64,000 bases of DNA from Glandiceps talaboti (lineage: Eukaryota > Hemichordata > Enteropneusta > Spengelidae). The notes under the pieces were generated by a model that saw only the letters and a program-made list of their open reading frames with translations, ran no database searches and was not told the origin of the DNA. The stretch is taken from the NCBI RefSeq assembly GCF_964340395.1, contig NC_135551.1, positions 9,102,379 through 9,166,378 on the forward strand. Reading direction: 5' to 3'. Below are positions 46,429 through 57,902 of this stretch, one piece after another; position 1 is the first letter of the stretch; each line of letters opens with the position of its first letter. The translations under genes were made by a program, and so were the position numbers.

Positions 46429-47700
46429 CCAGTCTCTGTTACACAGCATTACAATAATAATTGCACAATTTATAGCACAAGGGTGTTTACAAATGAAACG
46501 AAACATTACAAAAAAAAGGTCTAACAGCTAAATTTTACATGTGCCATAAATAACATACTTTTCAATGTCAATAAATCACCAACATGGGTAGTCGAACTGT
46601 GTGAAGAGATTTAACATGCAAGTTTCTTTCTACCCATTCAGAAATATCAATATCCTTAGTGGAGTTGTAACAGCTTCAACTTTTCCCCATATTTTCTTTG
46701 TAAATATTCTGAAGGGCATTCAATTCACGAAAGTGCTTTCTTCTTCCACCTAACATCATTGATTTCTGTACCACTGAAAACAGACATACAGTAAAACATC
46801 TCTAATAGTTCTGGTTTGATGTTTTTACAAAACTCTGTACATGTGTGAGTTTTTCTTGAAATGTAAAGATAATGTCTGAGCGTACAAATCAGAGAGAGTT
46901 GTCGGCTATTCAGAATACTGTGTGTTACCATGTCTCTTTGTGCACATGTAACCAACTCTATCAATGTTGTAATTGTAAAGTAACTTTTAAGTCAACAATG
47001 GATTTTACAGTTACAGACTCTCACTAATGCAACATTACATTGGAAAGAAGTGTATAACATGAATGTTTGGTTGCTATCAATTTGACAACCAATAGTCTGT
47101 TGTCAACCCTCATTCTGCATATTTCACCAACTGTATTTGCTTGTGTACACAGATTTGGTTTGAATATTTTATATATACATGTAATACATATAGATTGTTT
47201 TGAAACCTGGACATAATTTATCATTTGACATTATTATTACATAATAGAAACGTATATCTGACTATAGAAAATGTATTTAGTTGTGTCAATGTTGCTTTGT
47301 CTAGGATGTTGTCATGGTAGTATATAGTTGTATATTTTTTGTCAACAACAGAATATACCAATTTAATGTTGGAGAGAATCATGAAATAGTTTAGTTGATA
47401 CAAAATAGCACGATATATTTATTTGATTACTAATAAATGTAAGTAGAGAGATTCTCTGTTATCAAGTCTGTATACATAGTTAACTAGCTAAATCATCTCT
47501 GCACTGCAACCTGATTAGTTTTTAGTGAGCAATATGTTGTATTTTATACAAAGTTTTTTTTGTCAAAAACGGGTCCTCAGTTACAATGTACATACTGTTA
47601 ACAAAGTAGATCTGGTGTACCTTTACATACATATAACAATATCAAATCATACAAAAATGATATTTTACATGATGTTTTTTTTTACTTTCCTAAAACATTT
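46429..47700. other. AT-rich intergenic, nothing assigned
   Basis: Short minus-strand frames only (46725-46964, 47024-47224, 47221-47403). None is recognisable. Confidence 0.4.
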
Positions 47701-47856
47701 GTGAAATATTAGTTATTGTAAACAATTTGGCTTTTGTGTGCACGTTGCACCATTATACCAGTTGTGTAGATTCCCATTGTGAAATATTAGTTATTGTAAA
47801 TAATTTGGCTTTTGTGTGCACGTTGCACCATTATACCAGTTGTGTAGATTCCCATT
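47701..47856 (+). repeat. 78-bp tandem duplication
   Basis: Two adjacent 78-bp copies (47701-47778 and 47779-47856) start GTGAAATATTAGTTATTGTA and differ at one base (AACAA versus AATAA). Confidence 0.95.
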
Positions 47857-48660
47857 TTTATCTACATAATTATAGTCTGGAGTGTGTACATGTAAATTGT
47901 AATTGTATTTTGTACAGTGATATTTATCAGCAATGTGTCCTCAGCTAGCTACACACTGTACCACCTATATGTTGGAAAGAACAATTTCTATCTACTGACA
48001 TTACTTGTACAGTTTGGGTTATTCTTCTGTGGAATTTAGTGAGTCAAAGGCACATTGAATCCATCTTGGTTCATTTAAAGAACATAAAAAGTGTAAAAAC
48101 ATAGTACCAGTATGTGATATTTGGAATATGATGTTACTCCTGTAAAAGAAATGTCAAATTTACTGTTCAACTTTCTTTTATGAATAAAGTTTCCTGTTTG
48201 TTATTTCAGAAGTGATTGTAGTGTTAATTAAATTTCCCCTTCCCATATTTGTAAAGATTAAATGTTACATTGTTGTTTATTTGTTTGTTGTTGTTGTTAG
48301 CTTCCTTCTTGCTAGCAAAGGTTTATCTGTTTTGTCAAAGTATTAGAATACAAAATACATGTATATGTGCATTTGCCAGTATCCACCATCACAAAGTAAT
48401 GGAGAACTGAAAGAATCATAATTACAGTTAATTTGAAGATTAGAAGTGAATACGATCAAAAGATGGTGATGTTACCAGCAAAATACAGAAAGATCTTTAT
48501 TGAATAAGCAGGTTTATAAGCCAATAACCAGGCGCAACCTGTATCCCTAGAAAGCTACCCTATAGCTAGGGCCGGTACCCCGTGGGCGTGCCGTGCTGGG
48601 ATCGGCCGTGCTCGAATTCTTGTGACCTTTGACCACAACACTGACCTTTGGAGTTGACCT
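47857..48660. other. Intergenic with a poly(A)-signal-like site
   Basis: AATAAA at 48183-48188 is followed by TG/T-rich sequence, as at a plus-strand 3' end, but no gene is tied to it. 48480-48660 is locally GC-richer, with the complement of a poly(A) signal near 48495, and looks like part of an unidentified dispersed element. Confidence 0.3.
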
Positions 48661-48991
48661 TTTATGCAAATCTTGAACGTTAGCAGGCCTATAACGTGGG
48701 GGTACAATGCTGGATATACGTACTACGTATACTCCGTGTACGTTAGTCTGACGAAGATCTACGTTCTATCGGCGATAGTATACGCACTGACACACTTCCT
48801 GTCGGCGTTAATATACCGACAACGTACACTAAGCGTACTGGGATGTTCCGTCTATGGTAATATACGCTACGTAGATTTACTGCACACATGTGATCTGCGT
48901 TTGTGTATATTCAAGTACATCTCTGTACATGTTAAATCTACGAGTGCGTCGGCACACATATACGCTCAGTAGATCAACTTTTTTGCCCAGT
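48661..48991 (-). repeat. TACG-rich dispersed repeat, copy 2
   Basis: In inverted orientation it starts ACTGGGCAAAAAAGTTGATC (48991 leftward), like 35039. The interior is dominated by TACGTA, GTATAC, CGTAGAT and TCTACG words that can fold back on each other. Confidence 0.45.
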
Positions 48992-51120
48992 GATACTGGT
49001 TTAAGTTAAAAAAAATAACCCACGTATCGGCGAACGATATATCGATATGTGACCCCAGCCCCGTCACGTCAGTTTCACGCTTGCTCACGATTTAAACATT
49101 TTGTTGAAAGTTCTGTGTATTTAGTGTACGAAGGCAATCATTTTCAAAGGTAACCAGAGCGTTTTCTTCATATCAATACACATCAAATTGATGCCGTAAA
49201 AATCTCGAACCTGTCACCAGCATGACGTGCTGGTGCCCGGCGCGTGTCACGAGAACAATATGCTGCTGACAAGCGCCGGTCACCAGACACTCCGTATTTT
49301 TATGATATAATATGATATAATGAAAATATCTAGACCGTCCATACATCCAAACAGTGAAAGAAGACAAGTTAACAAGTGCCAGTTAAAGTGTCCATGCACT
49401 TACTGATCTCGGCCTTGACTTTGACGTTTTGTATTGTCGATCAAAAAAATTACTCGCAATTGTAAACCTTCCGAGTTCATTTAGATAAATTCCAATCACT
49501 TGTTGATGACTGCTGTAACTTGCTGATTTTTTGGTCTTAAAACAGCAGACCATATTTAATCTAGATTTACTTTAGAGAGGGAAGACATTAGTTTTTCCTC
49601 TTGGGTCACTTTTTTCATTAATATAAGGGAAATTGTGGACGTATGTCTGTTTTACCACCTAATCGTTTTTGCTATGACGACATTTGTGAGCACAGCTGCT
49701 ATCCATTTTGGTTCCAGTATATATGGTGTTACATTTTCTTTGTTGTTTAGGTTTGACACATAATACCAATTGAGGAAGCATAAACAATAGAAACAACACT
49801 TTGGAAACAAGAACAAAAATCTGACCTTGCACGACTCCTTGCTAATAATATTCCTGAGAAATAAGCACAGTGAGGGTCACAATTCAAATGATAGCATGTA
49901 AACGAGTTTGTTACCATAGCTTTTATTTTGTCACCAATATATAGCATGGATAGTAAAACCCATATGGCATATATTCGATCACAGATTTCTAATCTAAATA
50001 AACAATGACCTAGTTGTTGGTGAAGAGCATTGAAGTTAGACGTCGCATTTTTCTGTAGAACCCGAGTAGAAAAGTTTAGGGGGAAGCGGCCATTTTAGTA
50101 ATTATTTGATAACACTGATGATTTAGTAACATTGATCTTTTTTTCTTGACGTCTTTTCCTCAGGCTTAATATTTACTCTGTTTATTGCCAAGTGATAGAC
50201 ACTATGTCCTTACTTCTATTCAATTCCTCAATCTAAATGAACACATTTCTCAACTTATAAGTACCGAGGTATACGTATGAGTTTCAATCACAGTCATATC
50301 GTCTAGGAGATTATGACACCAACTAAATACACATTTGAATACTAGTTGCATAAAAAAAATAGTATTATTAAACCACAAAATAGTCAAATTAAATTAAATC
50401 TAGTCAACTCAAGTCATCGCTAGCATGCTCGCTTCCCATGTGGTTATACATAAGGAAGAAGATGAGAAACACTCTTCCGTATATTTGAAACGAAACAATT
50501 ACGTAGAAATAGACCCCATCAAAGTGAGTAAAATTTCCTGTTCTAACCCATACGTAAGATGAGACGATATCCAAACTAGTAACACGTTGAAATGACTGTG
50601 GTTCTCTCACGGGTTGTTGGCGAAAACGTCGTGTTATATATCAGCATAAAGCCTAACGAGGAAGTAGTAGAAACAGTTTCATATTAAATTGGCAAAAGTC
50701 ACACACATGGCAATAACATCGTGGTTTCTTTCCTGCTTTTATTTTTATATCAACGACATTTCAGCACGGAATTCGGAGAAAGAATGTATAATTCATGGTC
50801 TGGAAATGAAATAGACTCTAGCAACTTCGTCAGTTCACCAATAGACGAAATATGACACGATAATAGTTGTTTCAATTCGATTACTATTCGATAATAGATT
50901 TGTGAAATGAATCGAATTGTTTTCTCTTATACGCCGACATTGTATACAATGTAAATGGTGACACATGGATGTGCTGATCTTTGTAGTGTGCATTTTCTGG
51001 TGTGTAAAAATAGGGGTGTTTTATCAGGGGCAGGGGTGTGTGTGCCGGGGGGGGGGGTGAAATATGTTCTTCTATATTACATGATCTAACAGTCCAAATC
51101 CATCCTGAAATGCAACACAG
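48992..51120. other. Long stretch without a recognised gene
   Basis: 49205-49285 contains repeated CTGGTGAC/GTCACCAG half-sites in both orientations. A G-run lies near 51045. No gene is supported. Minus-strand frames at 50404-50610 and 50884-51138 are not recognisable. Confidence 0.4.
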
Positions 51121-51314
51121 TAGTAGTAGTAGAATCATTTATTATAGTGACATGAGGTAAACAGACTACCGCAAAAAACAAAACAATTTACATTACACAA
51201 CCTCCCAGCCAAATAGGCTTATATGTCACCTAAAGTGAAATAAAACATAATTAGAACAGATTGAGGAGCTTTTTTACAATAATGAAAATATCATTTACAA
51301 GGCAAAAATAAGAG

Positions 51315-54300
51315 TTATGAATTAATGTACAAGTTGTACCTTCTCCTTAAAAATGCTTTCTCAATAAATCTGGTCATTTTCCGCACTTTTCTTGCTACCA
51401 AGTACCAAGTTAGTTTTTCGTTTTCAGGTAAGTCAGTGTACTCATCTCCAAAATCAAAAAAAGAAACCCGAAGGTCATTGTAAAAACTACAGTGCAAAAG
51501 AAAATGAACTTCATTTTCGACGACATCGTCATGGCAGAGGCTGCAAACTCTTTCAGATATCGGTTCCCCTCTGAATCGTCCAGTTTCTATACGAAGGGGC
51601 AATACACCTGATCTGAACTGAGCCATGAAAGAACGTTGACTTCGTGATAAATTCATGGACACATAGGGTTCAACACCGTAACTAGTTTTGAAAATTCTAT
51701 ATGTTCTTAATTTTGGTTTATGATGCACCGTTTCTGACCAAGCTTGCTCTAAATTAATTCTTAGTTTACGTTCTACATTTTTTAGATCAATTGGCAACAG
51801 AAAATCAGTTTCAGTATCTATATTTAAATCATCAAATATAGTGCCTAATTCTGAAGACCAGTTAGAATTTCCGAGACTAAAATCCCACAAAAATATTTTC
51901 TTGGTCAGCCTATTTTCATCAAGTTGAAGTAAGTGATTCCAGTATCTAATCTTCGAAATGTGTCTACGAACTCTACACGAATGCCAACCAGTATCGCCAG
52001 TCAATGCATGTATTGGGGTAAACCTATTAACACCGAGAAAATATCGCAAGGCTCGGTTTTGTATCGTATCACATCTTTCATGTTTTCCAAAACCCCAAAC
52101 CGCTGAACAGTAATCAAGTATAGGGGATACACATGAATCAAAAAGCTTGGAATAGCTACTAAAACCCATATTCTTAAGTACTTTAAACTTCGAGTTTACA
52201 GCACCAAGGGCTCTACTGGCAGAATCCGCAAGACTAGATGATGTAATCGAAAAATCCAAGTGTTCATTCAGTGTTACTCCTAGGTACTTATATCGATCTA
52301 CATAATGCAAAATATTTCTACCAATATGAAATTCAAAATCACTTCTTACATGACTCTTTTTACGAAAATGAACCGCTTTCGATTTTACATCATTTACAGA
52401 TAACCTCCACTTACAGCACCAATCATAGACAAAATCAAGCATTGACTGCATATCTACTTCGTTGTCTGATATCAACGCAATGTCGTCAGCATAAAGCAGC
52501 AACGGCACATAATCTTCACCAATCTTGACACCTTTCTGCATTGATTTCAAGTCAGTTGCCAAGTCATTTATAAATAAACTAAACAAAGTGGGGGACAAGT
52601 TATCACCCTGACGAACTCCAATATTCGTTTCAAACCAATCTGTGTATAAAGAGTTGATTTTTACACAAGCATTAGTATTGTGATACATAGCTTTGATACT
52701 GTTGTACATCTTACCATCAACTCCGTTTACTAACAGTTTATACATTAAAGAGTCCCTGTTTATATAATCAAAAGCTTTCTTTAAATCGATAAAAGTAACA
52801 AATGTAGATAAACCATTGACTAATCTATTCCTTAAGATTGATGACAGAACAAAGATATGATCTTGACATGATCTATTTCTTCGAAATCCATTTTGTTCAT
52901 CAACCAGGATATTATTGTCTTCGAGATAGCATAGCAATCGCGAGTTTAACAAGGCACTATACAACTTAGCTACAGAAGATTGTAGACTAATACCTCTGTA
53001 ATTTAGTGGGATTCTGTTATCCTTTGTTGTATCTTTTGGAATGGGTGAAATAATGGCCCTTCTCCACACATCAGGGATCTTACCAGAGTCAAAACACAAT
53101 TGAAAAAGTTGATGTAGAACAGAAATGGCCTCATCGTTCTGCAACACTTCGTAAGGAATTTTGTCAACTCCTACTGTTTTACCCTTCTTTGCCTTCATAA
53201 CTACTTTTCTAACGTCTTCTAAAGTAAAATTCCTATTCAATAAATAGTTGCATTCATATAATGGATCATCCATATGTCCTTCTAACACTTGTTTATGATC
53301 ATTCATTCTCTCAAAAAAGTTATCGTCAAAATTAGCATTAATAGGGTTTTTATACAATGTGGAATATTCTTGGCACCAAATGTTGAGAACGTCCTTGGTT
53401 GAACATGAAATATTTCCCAGATCATCATATACTTCCATCGGAATTGGTTTACTTTTCGTTTGTCCGAGTCGTTTTAATTTATCCCAAAATTGACGAGGAT
53501 CGTGAAGACATGACGCTTCAATGTCATCAACTACCGAACTCCTATACTGTCTTTCATGAAATCGCAGTCTTTTGTCGAATAGAAACCGCGCTTTCTTAAA
53601 ATCCGCGTGCAGTCTTCGTTTACCTGACGCTTGACCCCTGTACCGTACGAACACCTTTTCCCTTTCCTTCATATCATTCCATAAAGTAGACAACTCTGCG
53701 TTCCAGTATGGTTTATGACTTCGAAATTTCTTTCGCGTACGATTAGAACAATCATATTTTGGAATCGTTTCATCCATTTCTTTAGTTATACAGTCACATA
53801 GACTATCATAAATGTCATCAATTTCGGACTGGACCTCACGACAGCTTTCAATATTCGAAATTATTTCTAGAATAGCGTTTCTCGATATCTCAGAGGATAA
53901 AAAGTTCAACGGCATCTGCTTTAAACGGTACCGAACATTTGATTCTGCATTCAACGGTTGCTGTCCATGGTTGCGGTTCATACAATAATTCAAAGGATAA
54001 AAATCAAAACAAATGATTGAGTGATCCGGAATTTTACATCTGTCATTTAACAAGTATTGCAAATTATAATTATCAATAACATTCTGCATGGTAATAACAT
54101 TGACATTTTTACAGTAGCGTACTTGATCATGTGATACACATATATAATCAACAACAGCAGTACCTCTCCTTGAAATTGAAGTGAAGTTGTCATTAGGAAC
54201 ATTACAGCGACCATTCAGTATACAAAACTTAGATTCTAATAAAAATTCATGAAAATCACGTCCATGCTGATTTACATTTTGATCAATGGGGTGCCTGTCA

Positions 54301-54830
54301 GGAATGTCATCAAGGTCATGAATATTGTCACTCAGGTGACCAAGACGAGCATTTAAATCTCCACAAATAACTAAACAATCAACCTCATTATCATAAGTAT
54401 ATAGTTGAGAAAGCAGATGACCGAAAAATGCATTAGCATTTCTACCCCAGGGTGAGTTTTCAGGCGGTAGATAACATGAATATGTAATGAAAGAATAACC
54501 AGATATCTTATTTACAAATCGAACGCCCAAAATACCATCAAAAACTCTATCACATACAGACACAAAGTGATCGTCATATATGATATTTTTAACAAATATA
54601 CCCACACCACCAAACTGTCGCCTTGCATTGACATGAACAGTTTGCCTATTAAAACCAACCCAATGATAACCTTCAAGATGTAGAACGTCATCGCCAGCTA
54701 AATGTGTTTCATTTAAACTAATAATATCAGCATTTAATGTTAACAGTATATTGGATCTAAGTTCATTGTTCCACACAGTCCATCCACCAACATTTAGGTG
54801 AGCAATCCGAAGCCCATCAGGCTGGGTGTC
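51315..54830 (-). CDS. LINE ORF2: endonuclease, reverse transcriptase, Cys-His tail
   Basis: The frame is open from just after the TAG at 54833-54831 to TAA at 51317-51315, about 1171 codons. The endonuclease covers about residues 1-270: HLNVGGW (Asn) at codons 11-17 after the TAG, SLNETHL (Glu), VICGDLNARLG (Asp, Asn) and PDHSIICFDF (His). The reverse transcriptase covers about 540-830: VGVDKIPYEVL, PLNYRGISLQ, FVTFIDLKKAFDYINRDS, GVRQGDNLSPTLFSLFINDL and the catalytic LLLYADDIALIS (about plus 52480-52500). The tail carries CSLCHDD…HFLLHC, a CX2C…HX4C knuckle. It nicks target DNA and copies element RNA there. No ATG precedes the endonuclease in this frame; the first candidates are GTG at 54776 or internal ATGs well inside, so initiation must be unusual. 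Confidence 0.95.
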   Translation of the reverse strand, partial: DTQPDGLRIAHLNVGGWTVWNNELRSNILLTLNADIISLNETHLAGDDVLHLEGYHWVGFNRQTVHVNARRQFGGVGIFVKNIIYDDHFVSVCDRVFDGILGVRFVNKISGYSFITYSCYLPPENSPWGRNANAFFGHLLSQLYTYDNEVDCLVICGDLNARLGHLSDNIHDLDDIPDRHPIDQNVNQHGRDFHEFLLESKFCILNGRCNVPNDNFTSISRRGTAVVDYICVSHDQVRYCKNVNVITMQNVIDNYNLQYLLNDRCKIPDHSIICFDFYPLNYCMNRNHGQQPLNAESNVRYRLKQMPLNFLSSEISRNAILEIISNIESCREVQSEIDDIYDSLCDCITKEMDETIPKYDCSNRTRKKFRSHKPYWNAELSTLWNDMKEREKVFVRYRGQASGKRRLHADFKKARFLFDKRLRFHERQYRSSVVDDIEASCLHDPRQFWDKLKRLGQTKSKPIPMEVYDDLGNISCSTKDVLNIWCQEYSTLYKNPINANFDDNFFERMNDHKQVLEGHMDDPLYECNYLLNRNFTLEDVRKVVMKAKKGKTVGVDKIPYEVLQNDEAISVLHQLFQLCFDSGKIPDVWRRAIISPIPKDTTKDNRIPLNYRGISLQSSVAKLYSALLNSRLLCYLEDNNILVDEQNGFRRNRSCQDHIFVLSSILRNRLVNGLSTFVTFIDLKKAFDYINRDSLMYKLLVNGVDGKMYNSIKAMYHNTNACVKINSLYTDWFETNIGVRQGDNLSPTLFSLFINDLATDLKSMQKGVKIGEDYVPLLLYADDIALISDNEVDMQSMLDFVYDWCCKWRLSVNDVKSKAVHFRKKSHVRSDFEFHIGRNILHYVDRYKYLGVTLNEHLDFSITSSSLADSASRALGAVNSKFKVLKNMGFSSYSKLFDSCVSPILDYCSAVWGFGKHERCDTIQNRALRYFLGVNRFTPIHALTGDTGWHSCRVRRHISKIRYWNHLLQLDENRLTKKIFLWDFSLGNSNWSSELGTIFDDLNIDTETDFLLPIDLKNVERKLRINLEQAWSETVHHKPKLRTYRIFKTSYGVEPYVSMNLSRSQRSFMAQFRSGVLPLRIETGRFRGEPISERVCSLCHDDVVENEVHFLLHCSFYNDLRVSFFDFGDEYTDLPENEKLTWYLVARKVRKMTRFIEKAFLRRRYNLYINS

Positions 54831-54833
54831 CTA
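54831..54833 (-). promoter_or_regulatory. Single in-frame TAG between LINE ORF1 and ORF2
   Basis: ORF1 ends GTG ACA GAA TAG and ORF2 continues in the same frame as GAC ACC CAG…, reaching the endonuclease Asn codon 13 codons later. This fits stop readthrough, termination-reinitiation at a non-AUG codon, or a recent nonsense change in a fused frame. Confidence 0.75.
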
Positions 54834-55598
54834 TTCTGTCACTCCGTCCATATCGTTTGCATGACGTGTACGTCTAACTTCATGGTGACCTTCAGCTGTT
54901 TTCTTCATGATACGACCGTTAGCCGTGATGCGATAGTCATTACCATTTGGAAGTTCATTAAGAAAGAATCTTGCATTCAATTCGATTAACCTTTCAGCGT
55001 GAGTTTTACTTGAGCGTAAATAAACACGGCTATATCTATCACTGTCTTTCAATCGATGCTTCTCTCGCAATACCTTCTTTTTCTGATCTACACTTTCCAT
55101 TGCAATTTTAACCAATCCAGGTTTATCACGACGGCGGTTTCGCAAACGGACTGCATCCAAAACTTTTATATTTTCGGCCATGTCTACTCCAAGAGCTTGT
55201 ATAATATCGTTGACTTTCGCTATTAAGTTCTCACCTTCTTCATAGGGAACTCCTGTTGCGATGACGGTTATTTCGGCTACATCTGTCGGATTCTGCATGG
55301 TATCACCCTGCGCACCTGGCAAAGTCTGTAACTTTCGTTCAACTTCGTCGATTTTACCCTGCAGTCTTGCAATATCCATGGCAAAGTCATCTCTCAAATC
55401 TTGAATTTTATGCTGGATAACAGTTGAGAGATCATTTCTCAGACGATCGATCTTGCTTTCAAGAGAGCGTTGTATAGCAGATTGACCTGATCTCAATTCT
55501 TTGAGAAGACCCATTCCGTCATGACCACTGCATAACTCACCGTCCGTTTCAGAACCAGTAGAATTTGGTCTTGGTCGTTTTTCTTGACTGCTAGCCAT
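54831..55598 (-). CDS. LINE ORF1: coiled-coil RNA-binding protein
   Basis: ATG at 55598-55596 (MASSQEKRPRPN) gives 255 residues; an upstream in-frame GTG would add 13, but ATG is preferred. Residues about 30-105 form a heptad-rich coiled coil (SLESKIDRLRNDLSTVIQHK, then IARLQGKIDEVERKLQTL). Residues about 120-215 look like an RRM-type fold (EITVIATGVPYEEGENLIAK, then VLDAVRLRNR). The basic C-terminus (RYSRVYLRSSKTHAERLIEL, ANGRIMKKT) resembles the C-terminal domain of L1-type ORF1 proteins. Such proteins trimerise and coat the element RNA. The frame is intact. Confidence 0.8.
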   Translation of the reverse strand: MASSQEKRPRPNSTGSETDGELCSGHDGMGLLKELRSGQSAIQRSLESKIDRLRNDLSTVIQHKIQDLRDDFAMDIARLQGKIDEVERKLQTLPGAQGDTMQNPTDVAEITVIATGVPYEEGENLIAKVNDIIQALGVDMAENIKVLDAVRLRNRRRDKPGLVKIAMESVDQKKKVLREKHRLKDSDRYSRVYLRSSKTHAERLIELNARFFLNELPNGNDYRITANGRIMKKTAEGHHEVRRTRHANDMDGVTE

Positions 55599-55848
55599 CC
55601 CAGTAAATTCAAACCAGCACTGACTGACAGCATACACTTTACGAAGCTCTTAGCAAGTAATTCGATAAGTTTAAGGGAACTTCTGTCGAAAATTAGAAAG
55701 TTTTTGAGGACCACTTCACTCTCACCTGTGTGCCTTCGAAAATAGCGCCCTCACGAGAAAAAACACAACTTCTCAAAATTACCATTTGGTCTGAAATTGG
55801 TTTATATGTTTTTTACTCTTGTTTGACTAAAATTGGGTCTGGGATTTA

Positions 55849-56220
55849 GGCGTAAAAAAAATTGTGTGATACCGATTACATTCAATTTTAAAATATGTGG
55901 GGTAGGTCGATTTTTTAATTTATTGTATTTTTTTTTTCATGTGTGAGTGCCTATTTCAGGTTTTCCATAGTTTTCCAAATGGTCTCTGTGTTGTTTATTT
56001 CTTCCTATCAGATGTACAGCCGTTACAGATTGGAAGAATAGTTTTATATTGTCTTTTTAAGTTGATGTCAGTTTCCGCACCCAATATTTCTTGCGAGACT
56101 TCACGATTTTCGCGACTGTTATTATTATTTTTCTCAAGTACGTAAAGAAAATGTTTAGGATCGTCTTGAAAAACTAGGTGGGGTCGGGTAACCGGAACCA
56201 AACAACATTTTTTGTTCGGC
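55849..56220. mobile_element. MITE family 1, copy C, with target duplication
   Basis: This 372-bp element starts GGCGTAAAAAAAATTG; the complement of its end starts GCCGAACAAAAAATG. TTTA is duplicated directly at both ends (55845-55848 and 56221-56224). It is the inverted relative of copy A, sharing the complement of TAATGGCTGTACATCTGATA with small changes. Confidence 0.85.
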
Positions 56221-56394
56221 TTTAGCAATATATATTTAGCACATCCCGTCTGAACTAATGGATGCATGGTGTGCCCCAACCCCTCATATTTACCACACAT
56301 AAATTGCATTTTGATTCGAAAGATATTCTTGTATGTAAATTTCCCTCAATATAGGATTACAATATATTTAAACGTATCTCTACACTGCCTACAA

Positions 56395-56636
56395 ATAATA
56401 TTGACCACTAATTAATAACAAATACAGTTGTTGTTTTTTTAAATGAAAAATTATTTACCATTTTGTAGTGAATATAACTTTGGTTATTTGATCGAAAAAA
56501 ATCTGAGTTGCAGTTCATGCGCACATAGGTTTAAAATGAAATGAAACAGTGATTTCATGAGACCAACACTGTCTGATAGTCTGGTAGGACTGACTCATAA
56601 ACCATTCAACTAAGGTCATCGAACTCCCCCCCCAAA

Positions 56637-56719
<83 letters not shown>

Positions 56720-57896
56720 AATAAAAAATAAATAAATAAATTTCGGATAGCAAATTGTTTTCAGCTTTCGAAGTAGAATATGAGTACAGGTAGATTTATA
56801 GTAAAAATACTCGAAAACCTTCGCAATGTCTGTGTGTGCATGCGGAATCGCGGATGCTTCGCCGTGACGTGTCATGATATTAGGAGTGGGCTCATTGTTC
56901 ATAATCTACAAAAATGTGTCGTGAGTTACAAATGAACTTTCTATTAAGGAACTTGTGATACGTATTTCGACTATTAAATATACGATTGAAGACCCCAGAG
57001 ATATATAGTATGGCAGAAATGTCGTATAAACGTATCGCTGTTCTTCCTCCTAAAACATGCAATGACAGATTTCATACCCTTATGAGGTATGCAAACTGGA
57101 AGTGAAGTGGTATAAGTTACAGCAATGTACTGGGGCGAGTCGTAGTAGCTTGCCATAAAACAATGTTACATCACCATTGTGACATCGACATTGTTGCAAT
57201 CAACTGCCCACAAAGTTTCTTACAGCGTCGAGGATAACAGCTATCCCTTTCATCGTTGGTTTTCGAAGCCTGATGAATTTGACTTGCACAACGAAAACAA
57301 CTAGGTAAAATTACTTTTATTTTACTTATGGTACTCGAGCACAGACTTTGTATGTGGGTTGTCTGAATCTGATATCATTGGCTGTACATTTGTTGTTACC
57401 GATTCGAACGTTGAGGCCTTGTCTATCTGGCGTGCCAACATTTCTTGGACGATTTTTAAAAAAAAAATGCAATGATGAAACAAAGAGGAATTGAGATAGT
57501 TGAGGCCCTCTTCCCGGGACACGTTTAATTATAAATTATTACAGTGATAAACTCATGAGAAATCGGGCACCACAAGCATGTTGCAGGTTGAAGTTTAGTG
57601 GTTTGAATCAGAAGGTGAATCGATAAATAGGTTTGTAACTTTAAATCATAATTATTTTGACTGAACTTTATATTGAGACTATTTTTTATATGTAATAGCC
57701 ATCTGTTTCAAACACTGCAATTTATCAAGTCAACTCAATATTCAAGTCAGTTACGAAACCCACTGTCAATTTGAAAGTTTGAATCCTAGATTACATATTA
57801 ACGGCCTTCAAGGTTGTTTGAATACAAACGGTCTACGAATTCTTAATATGTATACCAGTTACGTATTACATGTTGTAAAACATACACATTTAGCGC
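56395..57896 (+). repeat. Tandem segmental duplication, copy 1 (about 1.5 kb)
   Basis: It runs from ATAATATTGACCACTAATTA through TGTTGTAAAACATACAC and is followed almost directly by a second copy. It contains an expanded (TAAA)n tract (56635-56740) and about 390 bp absent from copy 2. Frames inside are not recognisable. Confidence 0.9.
56635..56740 (+). repeat. (TAAA)n microsatellite
   Basis: About 26 TAAA repeats follow a C-run. The same locus in copy 2 (58101-58128) has a longer C-run but only about three to four repeats. Confidence 0.95.
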
Positions 57897-57902
57897 AATG
57901 GC

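Larger units (their letters stand above)
51121..55750 (-). mobile_element. Apparently full-length APE-type LINE, two reading frames
   Basis: On the minus strand there is a 5' leader of about 150 bp, ORF1, one TAG, and ORF2 with endonuclease, reverse transcriptase and a Cys-His tail. A 3' region of about 190 bp follows, ending in a short (TAC)n tail (plus-strand cagtagtagtagtag at 51118-51132). The 5' boundary near 55750 is estimated. The intact 1171-codon ORF2 indicates a young copy. The ORF1 architecture recalls L1/Tx1-group elements, but I do not fix the clade. Confidence 0.85.

Noticed and set aside
48520-48660. GC-richer segment with A/B-box-like words suggesting a tRNA-derived SINE
   Set aside because: The boxes are poor matches with wrong spacing, and no tail or second copy is visible in the window.
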